The notes under the pieces are model-generated. The model worked only from the letters and a program-made list of their open reading frames with translations, did no database searches and was not told the DNA's origin. Of a DNA stretch of 64,000 nucleotides, positions 46,432-58,156 are shown piece after piece. Origin of the DNA: Diospyros lotus (Eukaryota > Streptophyta > Magnoliopsida > Ericales > Ebenaceae); NCBI RefSeq assembly GCF_014633365.1, contig NC_068346.1:37697191-37761190 (forward strand), in the 5' to 3' direction. A program made the translations under genes and the position numbers. Positions within the stretch are counted from its first letter, which is position 1, and each line of letters starts with the position of its first letter.

Positions 46432-46682
46432 TGTAATACCCCGAGAGCCCAAGGTCGGGTCCAAGAAGGGACTCTAGAGAAGTTAGTATATATATATCAA
46501 TGATAGTAAGGAAGAAAATAACACCAACAGGATACCTTTTGGGCTAATGTGGATAAACAACTCCCGAGTTAAGCGTGCTTGAACTAGGGTAGCTCAATGA
46601 TGGGTGACCCCTGGCAAGTTCACGTAGACCCATTAGGGTAAGTTGATTTGGTTATTCCTATCGCTCGATGCTGGATTTTACA
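46432..46682 (+). repeat. 5' LTR of Cassandra
   Basis: Ends GGATTTTACA just before GGTGGTATCAGAGCC. Confidence 0.92.
46561..46612 (+). promoter_or_regulatory. 5S-rRNA-like internal promoter block, LTR 1
   Basis: Reads CTCCCGAGTTAAGCGTGCTT and, about 18 bases on, GATGGGTGACCCC. These match the A-box region (AGTTAAGCGTGCTTG) and C-box (GATGGGTGACC) of plant 5S rRNA genes, which bind TFIIIA and recruit RNA polymerase III. The equivalent in LTR 2 is 47008-47055. Confidence 0.88.
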
Positions 46683-46879
46683 GGTGGTATCAGAGCCGAC
46701 CCTTGGAGAAGGCGGTTCGATAAGGGCAGGGAGTGGTGTCGGGGTGCGAGGGCCTGAACCTTGAACAAGGAGTAGCTCCTGACAGGCTTCTAGGATGGCA
46801 ACCCCCAAATGGGAGAAGATTTGGGACCAGTTGTAAGGTCGCATAACGAGGACGTCATGTGCTCAAGCGAGAGAGAACG

Positions 46880-47127
46880 TGATATCCCAAGAGCCTAAGG
46901 TCAGGTCCAAGAAAGGACTCCAGAGAATTTAGTATATATATATCGAGGATAATAAGGAGGGAAACAACACCAGTTGGATACCGTTTGGGCTGATGTGGAT
47001 AAAGAACTCCCGAGTTAAGCATGCTTGAACTAGATAGCTCAAGGATGGGTGACCCTTGAAAAGTTCGTGTAAGCCCATCAGGGTAAGTTGATTTGGTCCT
47101 TCTTATCCCTCGATGCGGGATGTTACA
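46880..47127 (+). repeat. 3' LTR of Cassandra
   Basis: Carries the same 5S block (GAGTTAAGCATGCTTGAAC and GGATGGGTGACCC), with a few substitutions relative to LTR 1. Confidence 0.92.
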
Positions 47128-48049
47128 CCATCAGCCTTGTATTTGAGAGTGAAGATCCACCCGCAACCCACTAGTTTAACTCCTTTAGGTTTTGGCACCA
47201 ATTCCTATGTTTGACTTTTATTTAAGGCTTTCATCTCCTCCAACATAGCCTCCTTCCATTTTGGATCTTTTAGAGCCTCCTCCACGGATTTTGGAATAAA
47301 AATAGCATCCAAGGATGTAAGGAAACTTTTATGGCTGTGGGAAAGGAGATGATAAGATAGATAATTGGCTAGAGGGTGTTTGGTGTAGGTTATGACCCCT
47401 TTCCTTACAGCAATGGGTAGGTCTAGATCAGTAGGTTAAGGGTGAGGTAGTGTTGGAATAGCATCCGCTTGAGGTGTTAATTCTAGTCAACGGTCAGGGG
47501 CGATGGTGATGCTAGCTGAGGTACATCACCACGCTATTTTCTTTTAAATACATAAGGAGAGCCTTTAAATCTCACCGGGGATGGCAGACTCTGATTTGTT
47601 TGCTCATTGCAGCCTTCATTTTGAGGAGAGGGATTAGGTAAAGAGGTATGCTAAGGAGAAGGAACAGAAATGAGGTTAGGAATTGTACCAGTGGAGCTTG
47701 ATGTTGTTGATTCTAGAGATGGAAAGAAATGCCTAGGGTCGTGATCTTCATCTCCTACAATCTCCCCTTGAGTTTTAACTTGGGGAGAACCAAAAAATGG
47801 TCGAGACTCAACAAAGGTGACATCTTTGGAGACAGAGAACTTCTGCAAGGTCGGTTTGTAACACTTATAGCCCTTTTAGGTAGAACAGTACCCAAGGAAG
47901 ACACATCTAGGAGCTCTAGGATCAAGTTTGTATCGATTGGCTTTAGGAATGTGAACAAAACACACACACCCGAAAAAAGAAGCTCAACATTGGAAAGGGA
48001 TTTCGTTGTTAAGGACCCTAGATGGAATCCTATTAATCACATATGTTGT
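47128..48049 (-). pseudogene. pol: Copia integrase C-terminus, linker and RT start (E)
   Basis: Minus strand: TYVINRIPSRVLNNE, FGCVCFVHIPKANRYKLDPR, VFLGYCS, VSKDVTFVESRPFFGS (integrase tail), a Ser/Pro-rich linker (47650-47310, no clear motif and several stops), then SLDAIFIPKSVEEALKDPKW and GCGWIFTLKYKADG (RT start). The first base block adjoins the GTTGT duplication of element D. Confidence 0.8.
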
Positions 48050-48219
48050 TGTTATGTGTTTGCATCAAGTCTAGCCCTTGAAGAAATTAGTGGAGTCCAA
48101 TTTATTTCAAGCAACAGATTAGTTAGTTAGGGTTTGTCTAATGGTAACTTATGTATAAGGGTATATTAGGTATTGTAATGTCTTTTATATTCCTTGTATG
48201 GGCCACCCCAAATGTTATA
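48050..48219 (+). repeat. 5' LTR of D, first part
   Basis: Matches the beginning of the 3' LTR (62241 on) through CCACCCCAAATGT, then meets the 5'-truncated LINE. The second part is at 55562-55936. Confidence 0.88.
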
Positions 48220-49009
48220 GACCAATTGCGTGTTGCAATGTTACATATAAAGTTATCCCCAAAATCTTGGTTGCTCGTTTAGTTCCCATCCTGGACTCTT
48301 TAGTTGATCAAGCTCAATCAACAATCATTTAAGGAAGAAGCATGGTTGACAATATTCATTTAGCTCAAGAATTACTGAGGAAGTACAATCGTAAGAGAGT
48401 TTCTCCTCATTGGATTGCTAAGGTGGATATCAGGAAGGCTTTCGATTCTGTTAGCTGCCAGTTTATTAAGGATGTTCTTACTAGTCTCGGCTTCCCCATT
48501 ACTTACATCCATTAGGTGATGGAGTGCATCACTACTACTTCCTTTTCTCTTTTAATCAATGGTAGCTTATGTGGGTTCTTTAAAGGGAGGAAAGGTTTAA
48601 GGCAAGGGGATCTCTTGTCCCCGTTCCTATTTGTTTTGTGTATGGAATACTTCTCCAATGGCTGAAGATTGCGACTAACAACTCTGATTTTAATTTTCAT
48701 CCTCGATGTGACAGCCTTTGTATTACTCATCTTGCTTTTGCAGATGATCTTATGTTGCTGGCTAAAGGGAACATTCCATCAATTAAAATCTGCTTAGACT
48801 GCCTCTCTAATTTTGGAGCCAAATCGGGGCTTTATGTGAATGATTTCAAGTCTAATATATATTATTCTAGTATTGATGATCATGACATAGAGGCCATCCA
48901 GAATTTATCCAAGTTCTCGAAGGGTCAAATGCCATTTCAGTATCTCGGCATTCCGATTGCAGCTGCAAAGCTCAAAGTTAATTACTACGCGCCTCTTATA
49001 GATATAATT
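48220..49009 (+). pseudogene. LINE ORF2 reverse transcriptase (partial)
   Basis: Reads RPIACCNVTYKVIPKILVARL, then after a stop [63 protein letters not shown], and after a frameshift the catalytic LAFADDLML (FADD at 48737-48748). The motif order is that of plant L1-type RT_nLTR. Three stops and one frameshift make it inactive. The endonuclease domain is absent because of 5' truncation. Confidence 0.87.
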
Positions 49010-49394
49010 TGTTGGAGAGTCCTAGGATCCAAGGGGACCTCAACGTAGAAAAGAGTCCAAAGCAAAGAAGAAGTCTACAGGAGATATGGGCTTCGGTTGT
49101 GGGCTGGCGCATCAAGATAAAGGATAAAAAATAAAAGAGAAAAACAATATAAGACTCCTAATTGAGAAGGAGAAATTATAGGGATAGAATTTGTAAATTA
49201 TCCCGTAAATATTTTCCAATTATGTTATTTATCATCTACTAGAAGTTAGGAAGTGATCGTCTACTAGAAGTTAGGAAGTGATAGCATAGAAAGTTGTACA
49301 TAATTCCTCTTTCATGAGAAATCAAGAATGAGTTGATTTCCACCAAATCAGTCTCTCGCTTCAGGTTCCATACCTTAGGAACCAAGTTTGTTCA
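49010..49394 (+). repeat. 5' LTR of H
   Basis: Includes a 25-bp tandem repeat (CTACTAGAAGTTAGGAAGTGAT twice, 49234-49282) absent from the 3' LTR. The following TAGTATCAGAGCTCGG is a primer-binding site with one G-to-A change. Confidence 0.93.
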
Positions 49395-49438
49395 TAGTAT
49401 CAGAGCTCGGCTCTTCCTAGTCCAAAGATCCAAATTAG

Positions 49439-50330
49439 ATGGAGCCTCAAGATTGTGAGAATGCAGCCCTAACTGCAGCGAAGTCTTCCCTGAGTTCGGA
49501 TCTTTAACAACCGGCGACTTCAACTATTGTAGTGCCTAATAGCACCCTATCACTGGATAACCATACTTTGCATATCACCCAACATAGGTTGAACGGAAGA
49601 AACTTTAGAGAATGGTTTCAATCCATAACCTCGGTGATTAAAGGCAACGGGAAATACGACTACCTCACAGGTACAATCCAAACTCTACCAAAAAATTCAG
49701 TAGAATATCAAAGATAGGAGATAGAGAATTCGATATTGATGGCTTGGATTATCAATTCAATGGAGCCCAAGATAGGCCGACCCTATCTATTTTACAAAAC
49801 AACCAGAGAAGTGTGGGAGGTTGTTCAGGAAATTTATTCCAATCTCGAAAATACAGCTCAATGCTTTGAGATTAGAGCTGCAATTCAGAATACCAAGCAG
49901 AGCAATCTTGGAGTGACTGAGTACTACAACAACCTAGTGGAACTATGGCAGGAGATTGATCTATTTTATGATCCTAACTGGAAGTGTGCGGATGATAGCC
50001 AAAAGTATAGCAAGATTTTGAAAAATGAGAGGATTTTTTATTTTCTCCAAGGGCTCAATCCAGATTTAGATGAGGTGAGAGGAAGATTATTGGGTACCAA
50101 GCCTTTACCATCTCTTCGGGAGGTGTTTGCCTAGGTAAGACTGGAGGAAAGCAGAAAGAGGGTTATGCTGCCAACAACCGAACCTAATTCAGGATTGACC
50201 CTCACTGCTACAAGAAAGGAAGACATTCCAAGAGAGAAGAAATGGTGTGAACATTGCAATCGGCCTTATCACACTAAGAGTACATGCTGGAAGTTGCATG
50301 GGAAACCCCCCAACTAGAAACCGAGACCTA
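49439..50330 (+). pseudogene. gag: Copia gag (H)
   Basis: One frame from ATG 49439 (MEPQDCENAALTAAKSS) with stops at about 49508 and 49715-49717. Gag core HTLHITQHRLNGRNFREW, VTEYYNNLVELWQEIDLF, ERIFYFLQGLNPDLDEVRG. A stop at 50132-50134 precedes the intact zinc knuckle CEHCNRPYHTKSTC (about 50248-50290). Confidence 0.87.
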
Positions 50331-50434
50331 AGAAGGAGAAGGACATAAGAAGGAGAATGACCGATTCGCTTATGCAACAGCAAGTGTCCCCGCTGGTAAA
50401 AAAGGAACAGGTATGGGATTAACTACTAATCAAA

Positions 50435-53400
50435 TTGAGTTCTTACAGAAATTGTTACCAAAGCTCCCATATTGCAAAGAAATCAGATGGGGCAACACCA
50501 AATTATTCAGCATCTATGGCACAAAAAGGTAATCAGTTTCTTTCTCTGATTGCTAAGAGAATGAATAAGAGTCGTTGGGTAGTAGATACCGGGGCATCCA
50601 ACCACATGACCGGGTCTACTACTCTTGATAATTTTCAGATAGGAGATAAGGATCTAACTGTTTTGATGGCTGATAGGACACAATCACTAGTGCAAGGAAA
50701 GGGAAGTGTTTGTGGTGTTGATTTATTACTTGAATCAGTGTTGCATGTGCCAAACCTAAGTTGCAATCTGTTATCAGTAAGCAAACTAACGAGAGACTTG
50801 GATTGTATTGTAACATTCTTTTCTTCATATTACATTTTTCAAGACCGATCCTCGGGGAAGGTGATAGGCAATGCTGAGGAGAAGGATGGACTTTACTGGC
50901 TTTCTGATAACAAGGATTCTCCTAGTCAAGTTTCTCATAGGTTTTCTCTTATGGCTAGTTCATATTCTAAAATTTTGTTATGGCATAGACGCCTTGGTCG
51001 TCCTAGTTTTTCCTATTTGAAACATTTATACCCTAACTTATTTATCAATAAAAAAAAAGTGGTACTTAAGTGTGATCATTGCATCCTTGCTAAACAAACT
51101 CATAGTACTTATCAGTCAGTCCCCTATACTCCTAAACCTTTCTATTTGATCCATAGTGATATATGGGGACTGGCTAGAGTACCAAACCTAAATGGGGCAA
51201 GATGGTTTATAACATTTATTGATGACCACACAAAAGTGTGTTGGGTATACTTGATGAAAGAAAAATCTAATGCATGTGCAATCTTTCAAACTTTCCATAA
51301 ACTTATTTTAAATGTCTTCAAATCCTCTATTTGTATCCTTAGGACTATCAATGGCCGGGAATACCTCTCTCACTCATTTACCCAATACCTCACTACCAAT
51401 GGGATCTTCCATCAAAGCAATTATCCTTATACCTCTCAACGAAATGGAATAGCTCAAAGAAAAAAATGACACTTGCTTGAGGTGGCTAGATCTCTTATGT
51501 TCATAAGTTCTATACCTAACAGATATTAGGGGGAGGTAGTCCTAACAGCTACTTATCTGATTAATAGACTGCCTTCCAAAGTCCTGAAGTACCAAGTCCC
51601 ACTGCATAATCTCACTTCCATCTTTCCCCATGCTCGTATTCTAAATACTCTTCCTCCCAAAGTACTTGGATGTGTGGTGTATGTCCATCAAACCAGTCCA
51701 AATCAACATAAACTTGAACTAAGAGCATTAAAGTGTATATTCATTGGGTATTCTCCTACCCAAAAGGGTTATAAATGTTTCTGCCCTACATCACAAAAAT
51801 TCTTCATCTCTTGTGATGTAACATTTGTGGAGAATGAGTCCTATTACTCAAATACCTCACTACAGTTGAAAGATAATCATTGGGATCCTGCAGTTCCTAT
51901 GCCTATTTCATTACCTATACCTCATCTTAAACCCAAATAATGGTCTTGATCAAACTGTTGCAGCCGATCATCCGCAGCCAGCATGTTCTAAACCTCATTA
52001 CCTGAGCCTATCATCTCCTCAAGAACCCCAAATCCCAGTTGAATCTATGGAAACTAATTTAGGGCATGACTTGAATCTAGAAAAGCCAATGCAAGTTTAC
52101 TTAAGAAGAGGTAAACATCCAACTCCCCAAATTAGCCAACTGCTAGAATCGAGGGAAAGTCCAGTGAATGAGGAATAAGTTACAGCAGTTGACAGTGACT
52201 TGCATCTTTCATGTGTGAAGCATCCTATTTCAAATTACTTGACATATTCCAGGTTATCACCCAAATTCAAGGCTTCACCACTAATTTAGATACAGTGGCT
52301 ATACCTCAGAATATTCAAGAGGCATTGAATGATCCCAAGTGGAAAGAGGCAGTGATGGAAGAGATGAGGGCACTAAAAGGAAACCACACATGGGAAGTTG
52401 TTAACTTTCCGAAAAACAAGAAAATTATAGGTTGCAAATGGGTATTCACCATCAAATACAAATCAGATGGGAGTGTGGACAAATACAAGGCCAGGTTGGC
52501 TGCCCAAGGTTTCTCTCAAACCTGTGAGACAGATTATAAGGAGACATTTGCGCCAGTTGCAAAACTAAATTCTATAAGAGTGTTGTTATCTATTGTTTTA
52601 AATATGGACTGGGAATTGTTCCAATTTGACATAAAAATGCATCCTTGAATGGGGAGTTAGAAAAAGAAGTATATATGCGGATTCCACCCGTTTTTGATAT
52701 TAAAGAAAGTGGCAATGTGTGCAAATTACATAAATCTCTCTATGGATTGAAACAGTCACCAAGGGCATGGTTCAAAAAATTTAGCTCTACTCTCATTAAA
52801 TTTGGATACAAACAAGGTGAGGTCGATCATACTCTCTTTGTTAAACATGCTGCTAATGGAAAGAAGTGTATCTTAATTGTGTATGTAGATGATATAATTA
52901 TTACAGGAGATGACATTCAAGAGATAGCAGCCCTGAAACAGAAGTTGAAAGAAGAATTTGAAGTCAAAGATTTGGGTGAAATGAAGTACTTTCTCGGAAT
53001 GGAAGTAGCAAGGAGCAAACTAGGTATAGTTATCTCCCAACGAAAATACACTCTTAATCTCCTAAAAGAAACTGGAATATTGGGTTGCAGACCTAGGTAT
53101 ACTCCACTAGAAAGAAATTAGAAATATGTGAAGAAGGATGATGACTTGGTGGTTGATAAAGACAGGTATCAAAGGCTCGTAGAGAGGTTAATTTATCTCT
53201 CCCTAACTCGCCCAGATATAGCATATGCAGTGAGTATTGTTAGCCAGTATATGCATGCTCCGACTCAACAACATATGACAGCTGTATACCATATATTGAG
53301 ATACTTAAAAGGAACTCTTGGTAAACGGATTGTTGTTTCAAAAGAGTGATGAAACAGGGGTTGAAGGGTTCTCTGATGCAGATTGGGCTGGATCAGTAAT

Positions 53401-53720
53401 AGATAGTCGGTCAACATCTGAATTTTGCACTAAATTATGGAGAAATCTAGTTACATGGAGAAGCAAAAAACAATCAATAGTAGCAAGAAGCAGATTTTAG
53501 GGCAATAGCCCAAGGCATATGTGAGTCTATTTGGTTGGTAAGGCTTACGAAGGACCTACAAATACCTCTGACTCAACCAACAAGACTATATAGTGACAGC
53601 AAGTTAACCATATGCATTGTTAATAACCCTACAACTGAGCAAGTAGCAAATGTGTTGACTAAAGCCATGGTAAGACCTAGTTTGAGACCCTTATTAGCAA
53701 GTTAGGAATAAGAGATATCT
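50435..53720 (+). pseudogene. pol: Copia protease, integrase, RT and RNase H (H)
   Basis: Protease WVVDTGASNHMTGS is intact. In integrase the zinc-finger His reads Arg (RRLGRPS), the second catalytic Asp reads Ile (RTINGREY) and the Glu reads Gln (IAQRKK), so it is inactive. RT: CKWVFTIKYKSDG, then a one-base loss at FDIK, then NGELEKEVYM, KSLYGLKQSPRAW and intact VYVDDIIITGDD, LGEMKYFLGMEVA. RNase H starts FSDADWAGS and WRSKKQSIVA but decays after 53500, ending SKLGIRDIYS. Confidence 0.88.
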
Positions 53721-53741
53721 ATTCTTTAGCTTGAGGGGGGG

Positions 53742-54433
53742 TGTTGGAGAGTCCTAGGATCTGAGGGGACCTCAACGTAGAAAAGAGTCCAAAGCAAAGA
53801 AGAAGTCTGCAGGAGATATGGGCTTCGATTGTGGGCTGGCGCATCAAGATAAAGGAGAAGAAATAAAAGAAAAAAACAAGGTAAGACTCCTAACCGAGAA
53901 GGAGAAATTATAGGGATAGAATTTGTAAATTATCCTGTAAATATTTTCCAATTATGTTATTTATCAACTGTTAGAAGTTAGGAAGTGATAGCATAGTGTT
54001 AGAATTCTAAGAATTGTAAGAATACTTGATTCAATAAGCAAAAGTCCCAATCGATTACAGCCCAAGAAGAAAAGAAAACAGAGCAATTCGAGAGGCCCTT
54101 GATCTCTCCTACTTCTGGAAAATTCTTCACACCCCATGCTCACCACCAGCACCTCTCTTTTATTCCTTCTTCTCTAATGGAATTGGAATCCGCACATGCA
54201 GGTTGTTACACAACCTTGCAATTCCTACTCTACCCCTCATCTAACAGCTCATCTTCCTAATTCCAAAATTATCCCTGATTTCTTGGACGCCTTTGGTATG
54301 TCCAGTGAATCGGTGGTCTATCACATAGAAAGCTGTATATAATTCCTCTCTCATGAGAAATCAAGAATGAGTTAATTTCCACCAAATCAGTCTCTCGCTT
54401 CAGGTTCCATACCTTAGGAACCAAGTTTGTTCA
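53742..54433 (+). repeat. 3' LTR of H, interrupted by a solo LTR
   Basis: Matches the 5' LTR on both sides of the inserted 53997-54328 segment. Confidence 0.92.
53997..54323 (-). mobile_element. Solo LTR in the H 3' LTR
   Basis: 327 bp, TGTTAGAATTC...GGTCTATCA, flanked by the exact duplication CATAG (53992-53996 and 54324-54328). The minus orientation is preferred because GGAATAAAAGAGAGG (TATA-like) and a polyadenylation-like end lie in the right order there. The parent family is not in the window. Confidence 0.9.
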
Positions 54434-55561
54434 TAATTGCTAGTCATATTAAAGCTTGGAAGTGTGCATCTCTATCCTATGCAAGTCAATCAAAACTGAT
54501 CAAGAGTATTCTCCAGAGGGTGGAGTGCTTTTGGCTCACTATCTTGTCTATTCCAGCTGCTATCATAGACAAGATTATTCGGTTATGTAGGCAATTTCTC
54601 AGGAATTCCCCTCATTCCCTTGCTTCTTAGAAGGATGTTTGCCTTTCAAAGAAAGAAGGAGGCTTGGGCTTTAAAGATCTGAGATACTGGAACTTGGCTC
54701 TGTTGGCCAAGGTTTTATGGAACTTCCATAGCAAAAGAGACATTCTTTGGGTCAAATGGGTAAACCATGTTTACCTTGGGCATTCTACCATTTGGGAGAG
54801 ATCATGCAAAAATGATGATTCTCCTCTAATGAAAAAAATATTTGCAATAAGAGATTCCTTGTGCTGCTCGGAGGGGTCGGTGGTAATAGCTATTTAGTTA
54901 TTTGAGAGCTGGAATCAAGGAGGCACTACTAAAATGTCAACTGTTTATAATCACTTTCGTCCAAAGGGTTCTAGTAAAATTTGGACTAGGGATGTTTAAA
55001 ATTCAGCAGTGCCCCCTAAATAGGTGTTTATCTTATGGCTCAGTACTAACTCCAGATTGCTTACAAAGGACAACTTGCATTTTTTGGACATTAAGAGAGG
55101 TTGCGGGCTTCGTGGTTCATGCGATGAATCCCACCAGCATCTATTTTTCCAATGTTCAGTGAGTTCGGGGATTTGGGGGCAGATTAAAGCTTGGATTGGC
55201 ATCCATCAATCTATGTCATCCATTGCCAACACTTTAAAATGGATCAAAAAAGAGGTTGAGGATCTTCTTGGCAACCTAAGGCTAAGAGAATAGCTCTTGT
55301 CAGCACAGTCTACCACTTATGGACAGCTCGTAACCGGCACATTTTTGAAGACCAAAGACCATCTCTGGACAACATCGTTTGTAGGGTTAAAACACAAGTA
55401 TACATGACCATTTTTTCTTTGTATCCTTATGTTTTATCTCATTTTGAATCCCTCGCTATGGATCATTAGCCTTAGTCCTTTCATTTGTTTCTCCTAGGTA
55501 TGTCCAGTGTATTTGTATAGTCCATTTTGATCAATGCATACATGTATTTACTGATAAAAAA
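54434..55561 (+). pseudogene. LINE ORF2 C-terminal region and 3' tail
   Basis: Continues the LINE: IASHIKAWKCASLSYASQ, KLIKSILQRVECFWL, KKEGGLGFKDLRYWNLALLAKVLW, then a zf-RVT-like segment LTKDNLHFLDIKRGCGLRG and ESHQHLFFQCSVSSGIWGQI. Two or more frame changes and several stops. After about 55470 it is 3' UTR ending in the A run. Confidence 0.83.
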
Positions 55562-55936
55562 TATATATATAAGGCAGGGGGCAGTCGCTTGAGGTATTAT
55601 TCTGTGATTATACGAGTGCTTGTGATTGAGAGGAAAGTCTAGAGAGAAAGATAGCCTTTGTAATCACGATTTTCATATGTACTCGTGAGGGACTCTTGTG
55701 TACTGTTTGATTTCAAGATTCATAGTGGATTGCTCTCCGAATCAAGAGGCTAGATGTAGGATCATCTTTGGACGATTTGAACCAAGATATATTGTGGTGT
55801 CTTCATGTGGTTTTCATATCTTTTCTCTGTCATTTAATTTTGTTCTTGTATGTGTTTCTATTTTGGTTCAATACCGTGTGTGTGTCTGATTGGATTTGGC
55901 CTAGATTAAGTGAATTCTAGTTCTCCCAATTCAACA
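55562..55936 (+). repeat. 5' LTR of D, second part
   Basis: Matches the last two thirds of the 3' LTR (GGCAGTTGCTTGAGG, CCGAATCAAGAGG). Ends CAATTCAACA, then AATTGGTATCAAAGC (primer-binding site at 55939-55951). Confidence 0.9.
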
Positions 55937-56011
55937 AATTGGTATCAAAGCATGGGTGATTCATCAAGAAAACCAAGATCCTTTAGCTAGCAATAGTATT
56001 AACTTGCAGAA

Positions 56012-57742
56012 ATGGCTTCATCCGCCTCTGCCACTAGATACGATATAGAAAAATTTGATGGGCAGAATGATTTTAGTCTTTGGAAGATGAAGATGAGGAC
56101 CTTATTAGGAAATCTTGGACTAGAAGAGGCACTCAAAGGAGTGTCCAAAATGCCAGTCACTTATTCCATAGAAAAGAAAAAGGAAATAGGAAAGAAGGTC
56201 TTTAATACCCTAATTCTAAGCCTAGGAGACAAAGTGCTACGAGAAGTCTCCAAGATGAAGATTGCAACTGAGTTGTGGTTAAAATTGGAGAGTCTTTATA
56301 TGACTAAATCCCTATCAAGTAGGTTGTATCTAAAGGCAAATTTTTTTTACATTTAAAATGCATGAAGGACAAAAATTACAGGTTCACATAGATGACTTCA
56401 ATAAGCTATGTCTTGATTTAGAGAACATAGAAGTCAAGTATGATGATGAATACAAAGCCCTAGTATTGTTGCATTCTTTATCTAAATCCTATGAAACCTT
56501 TGTAGACATCCTTAAACACGGTAGGGACACATTGACTCTTGATGATGTAATTGGAGCATTAAACTCCAAAGAGTTACAGTAGATAGTAGAGCGCAAGAAC
56601 ACTATAGGAGATGTTCTTGTAATTAAGATGAGATCAAATAGAAGAGACCCTAGGGGAAGGGGTAGATCTAGGTCTAGATTAAAGAATGGTAGGAAAATTA
56701 TTAAATGTTCTTACTACCATGAAGAGAGGCATATTCAAAAGAATTGCCCTAAGAGAAAGAAAGCATTCCAAGATAAAGGTAATCCTGAAATTTCAACCTC
56801 TATATGTGAATTTAACTATGATGGTGTTGATGCCTTGGTTATATCAAATAAGGAAGATAAGGAGGTTTGGGTCTTAGATTCAGGTTGTTCCTTTCATATG
56901 ACACCCCATAGAGAGTGGTTTCTAAACTATAGGGATATTGGTGGTGGTAAGGTATTGTTGGGAAGCAACCAAGAGTGTAATATTAAGGGAATTGGAGGCA
57001 TTAAAATAAAGATGCATGATGGAACTATTAGAACATTGATTGCTGTAAGATATTTTCCAGAATTGAAAAGGAACCTAATTTCAATTGGAGAGTTGGATAA
57101 AAATGGCTACTCCTATAGGGGAGATGGTGGAGTTCTTAAGGTAACCAAAGGCTCACTCATATGCATGAAGGCAGTCCTTTAAAATGGTATATATGTGCTA
57201 CAAGCATCCACATTATGTGGTGATTCATCTATACGTGAAAATAAAACCTATGAGCATACTAGGCTATGGCATTTCAGGATGGCTCATATAAGTGAGCAAG
57301 GCCTTAGAGAACTGTCCAAGCAAGGGATTTTAAGTGCTGGAAATATTTCAGAGTTGGAGAAATGTGAATCATACATATTTGATAAATCTGTGAAGGTCAA
57401 ATTCCCTAAGATAGCTATCCATTCCTCCAAGGCCCCTTTAGAATACATTCATTCAGATTTATAGGGCCCTAGTCAGACTTTATCACATGGGGGTGCTAGG
57501 TATTTTCTATCCATTATAGATGATTACTCTAGGATGGTTTGGGTTTATGTGTTAAAAGCTAAAGATCACACTTTTGAAGCATTTAAAACCTGGAAAACCA
57601 TGATAGAAAATAAAAAAAGTATGAAAATTAAGATCATTAGAATTGATAATAGACTAGAATTTTTTAATAAGGATTTTACTCATTTGTGCAATGAGAATGG
57701 CATCCTTAGACACCTAACAGCCCCTAGAAACCCTAAACAAAA
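56012..57742 (+). pseudogene. gag: Copia gag, protease and integrase N-part (D)
   Basis: ATG 56012 opens MASSASATRYDIEKFDG. A T-run length change at about 56345 shifts the frame, after which a single frame runs to the F insertion with stops at 56580-56582, 57180-57182 and 57463-57465. The zinc knuckle reads CSYYHEERHIQKNC, with its second Cys changed to Tyr. Protease WVLDSGCSFHMTPH is intact. Integrase: HFRMAHISEQGLRELSKQGIL, HSDL-stop-GPSQ, IDDYSRMVWV, RIDNRLEFF. It is cut by F in PKQN and continues at 61203 as GLAKRMNKTLLE. Confidence 0.87.
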
Positions 57743-57978
57743 TGTCACGATCTTGGGTATTATAGGGGCAAAGCTATAATTGAGTTACAATTATAGTTAG
57801 GGGGTATCTTTGTAATTCGGTTATAGCACATGAGTGTTGTTATTTTGTTATTTTCCCTTTTTGTCTTGTAGCTTATTTGGTTAGAGAGTTCTGTTTGGTA
57901 GCTAAGTGAGGCTATATATATATATTGCCTCAGCTGTAGGAAGGGGATATGCATGAATTGATTAATGAAATTCCAATA

Positions 57979-58028
<50 letters not shown>

Positions 58029-58156
58029 GTTCAGCACTATTCCATTCCTTCTCTCCCTAATTCTCTTCAATCTCCCCCTTCATTTCTTCTCTGTTTCTTC
58101 CTCAAATTCCTTCGAATTACTTCTAAGACCCTAGCTAAACCCTAGGGTCATGACAA
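57743..58156 (+). repeat. 5' LTR of F
   Basis: Contains a TATATATATA box (about 57912) and a CT microsatellite (57979-58027). Confidence 0.93.

Larger units (their letters stand above)
46432..47127 (+). mobile_element. Cassandra-type TRIM retrotransposon
   Basis: 696 bp, two LTRs of 251 and 248 bp (TGTAATACCCCGAGAGCC...TTTTACA and TGATATCCCAAGAGCC...GTTACA). The primer-binding site TGGTATCAGAGCCGACCC is at 46685, and a polypurine tract CAAGCGAGAGAGAACG precedes the second LTR. Target duplication CCATT/CCATC (46427-46431 and 47128-47132). Both LTRs hold a 5S-rRNA-like block, which defines Cassandra. No protein is encoded in the roughly 200-bp interior; such elements rely on proteins from other elements. 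Orientation is plus; it sits in E's RT. Confidence 0.93.
49010..54433 (+). mobile_element. Complete Ty1/copia retrotransposon H
   Basis: LTRs start TGTTGGAGAGTCCTAGGAT and end AGTTTGTTCA. Exact duplication TAATT (49005-49009 and 54434-54438). Inserted in the LINE RT frame. The 3' LTR contains a solo LTR. Sister of element G. Polypurine tract GCTTGAGGGGGGG before the 3' LTR. Confidence 0.95.
48220..55561 (+). mobile_element. 5'-truncated L1-type LINE in the D 5' LTR
   Basis: Begins abruptly inside the RT domain, as 5'-truncated LINEs do, and ends in a short A run (GATAAAAAA) before the LTR resumes. TA-rich sequence at both edges makes the target duplication unreadable. Interrupted by copia element H at 49010-54433; the two LINE halves join in frame as APLIDII-ASHIKAWK. 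Confidence 0.85.

Noticed and set aside
46561..46612. Genuine 5S rRNA gene
   Set aside because: Only the promoter-like part of 5S is conserved, and it sits twice in the LTRs of a TRIM; the full 120-nt gene is not present.
57979..58027. CT repeat as regulatory element
   Set aside because: Simple microsatellite of differing length in the two F LTRs; no evidence of function.
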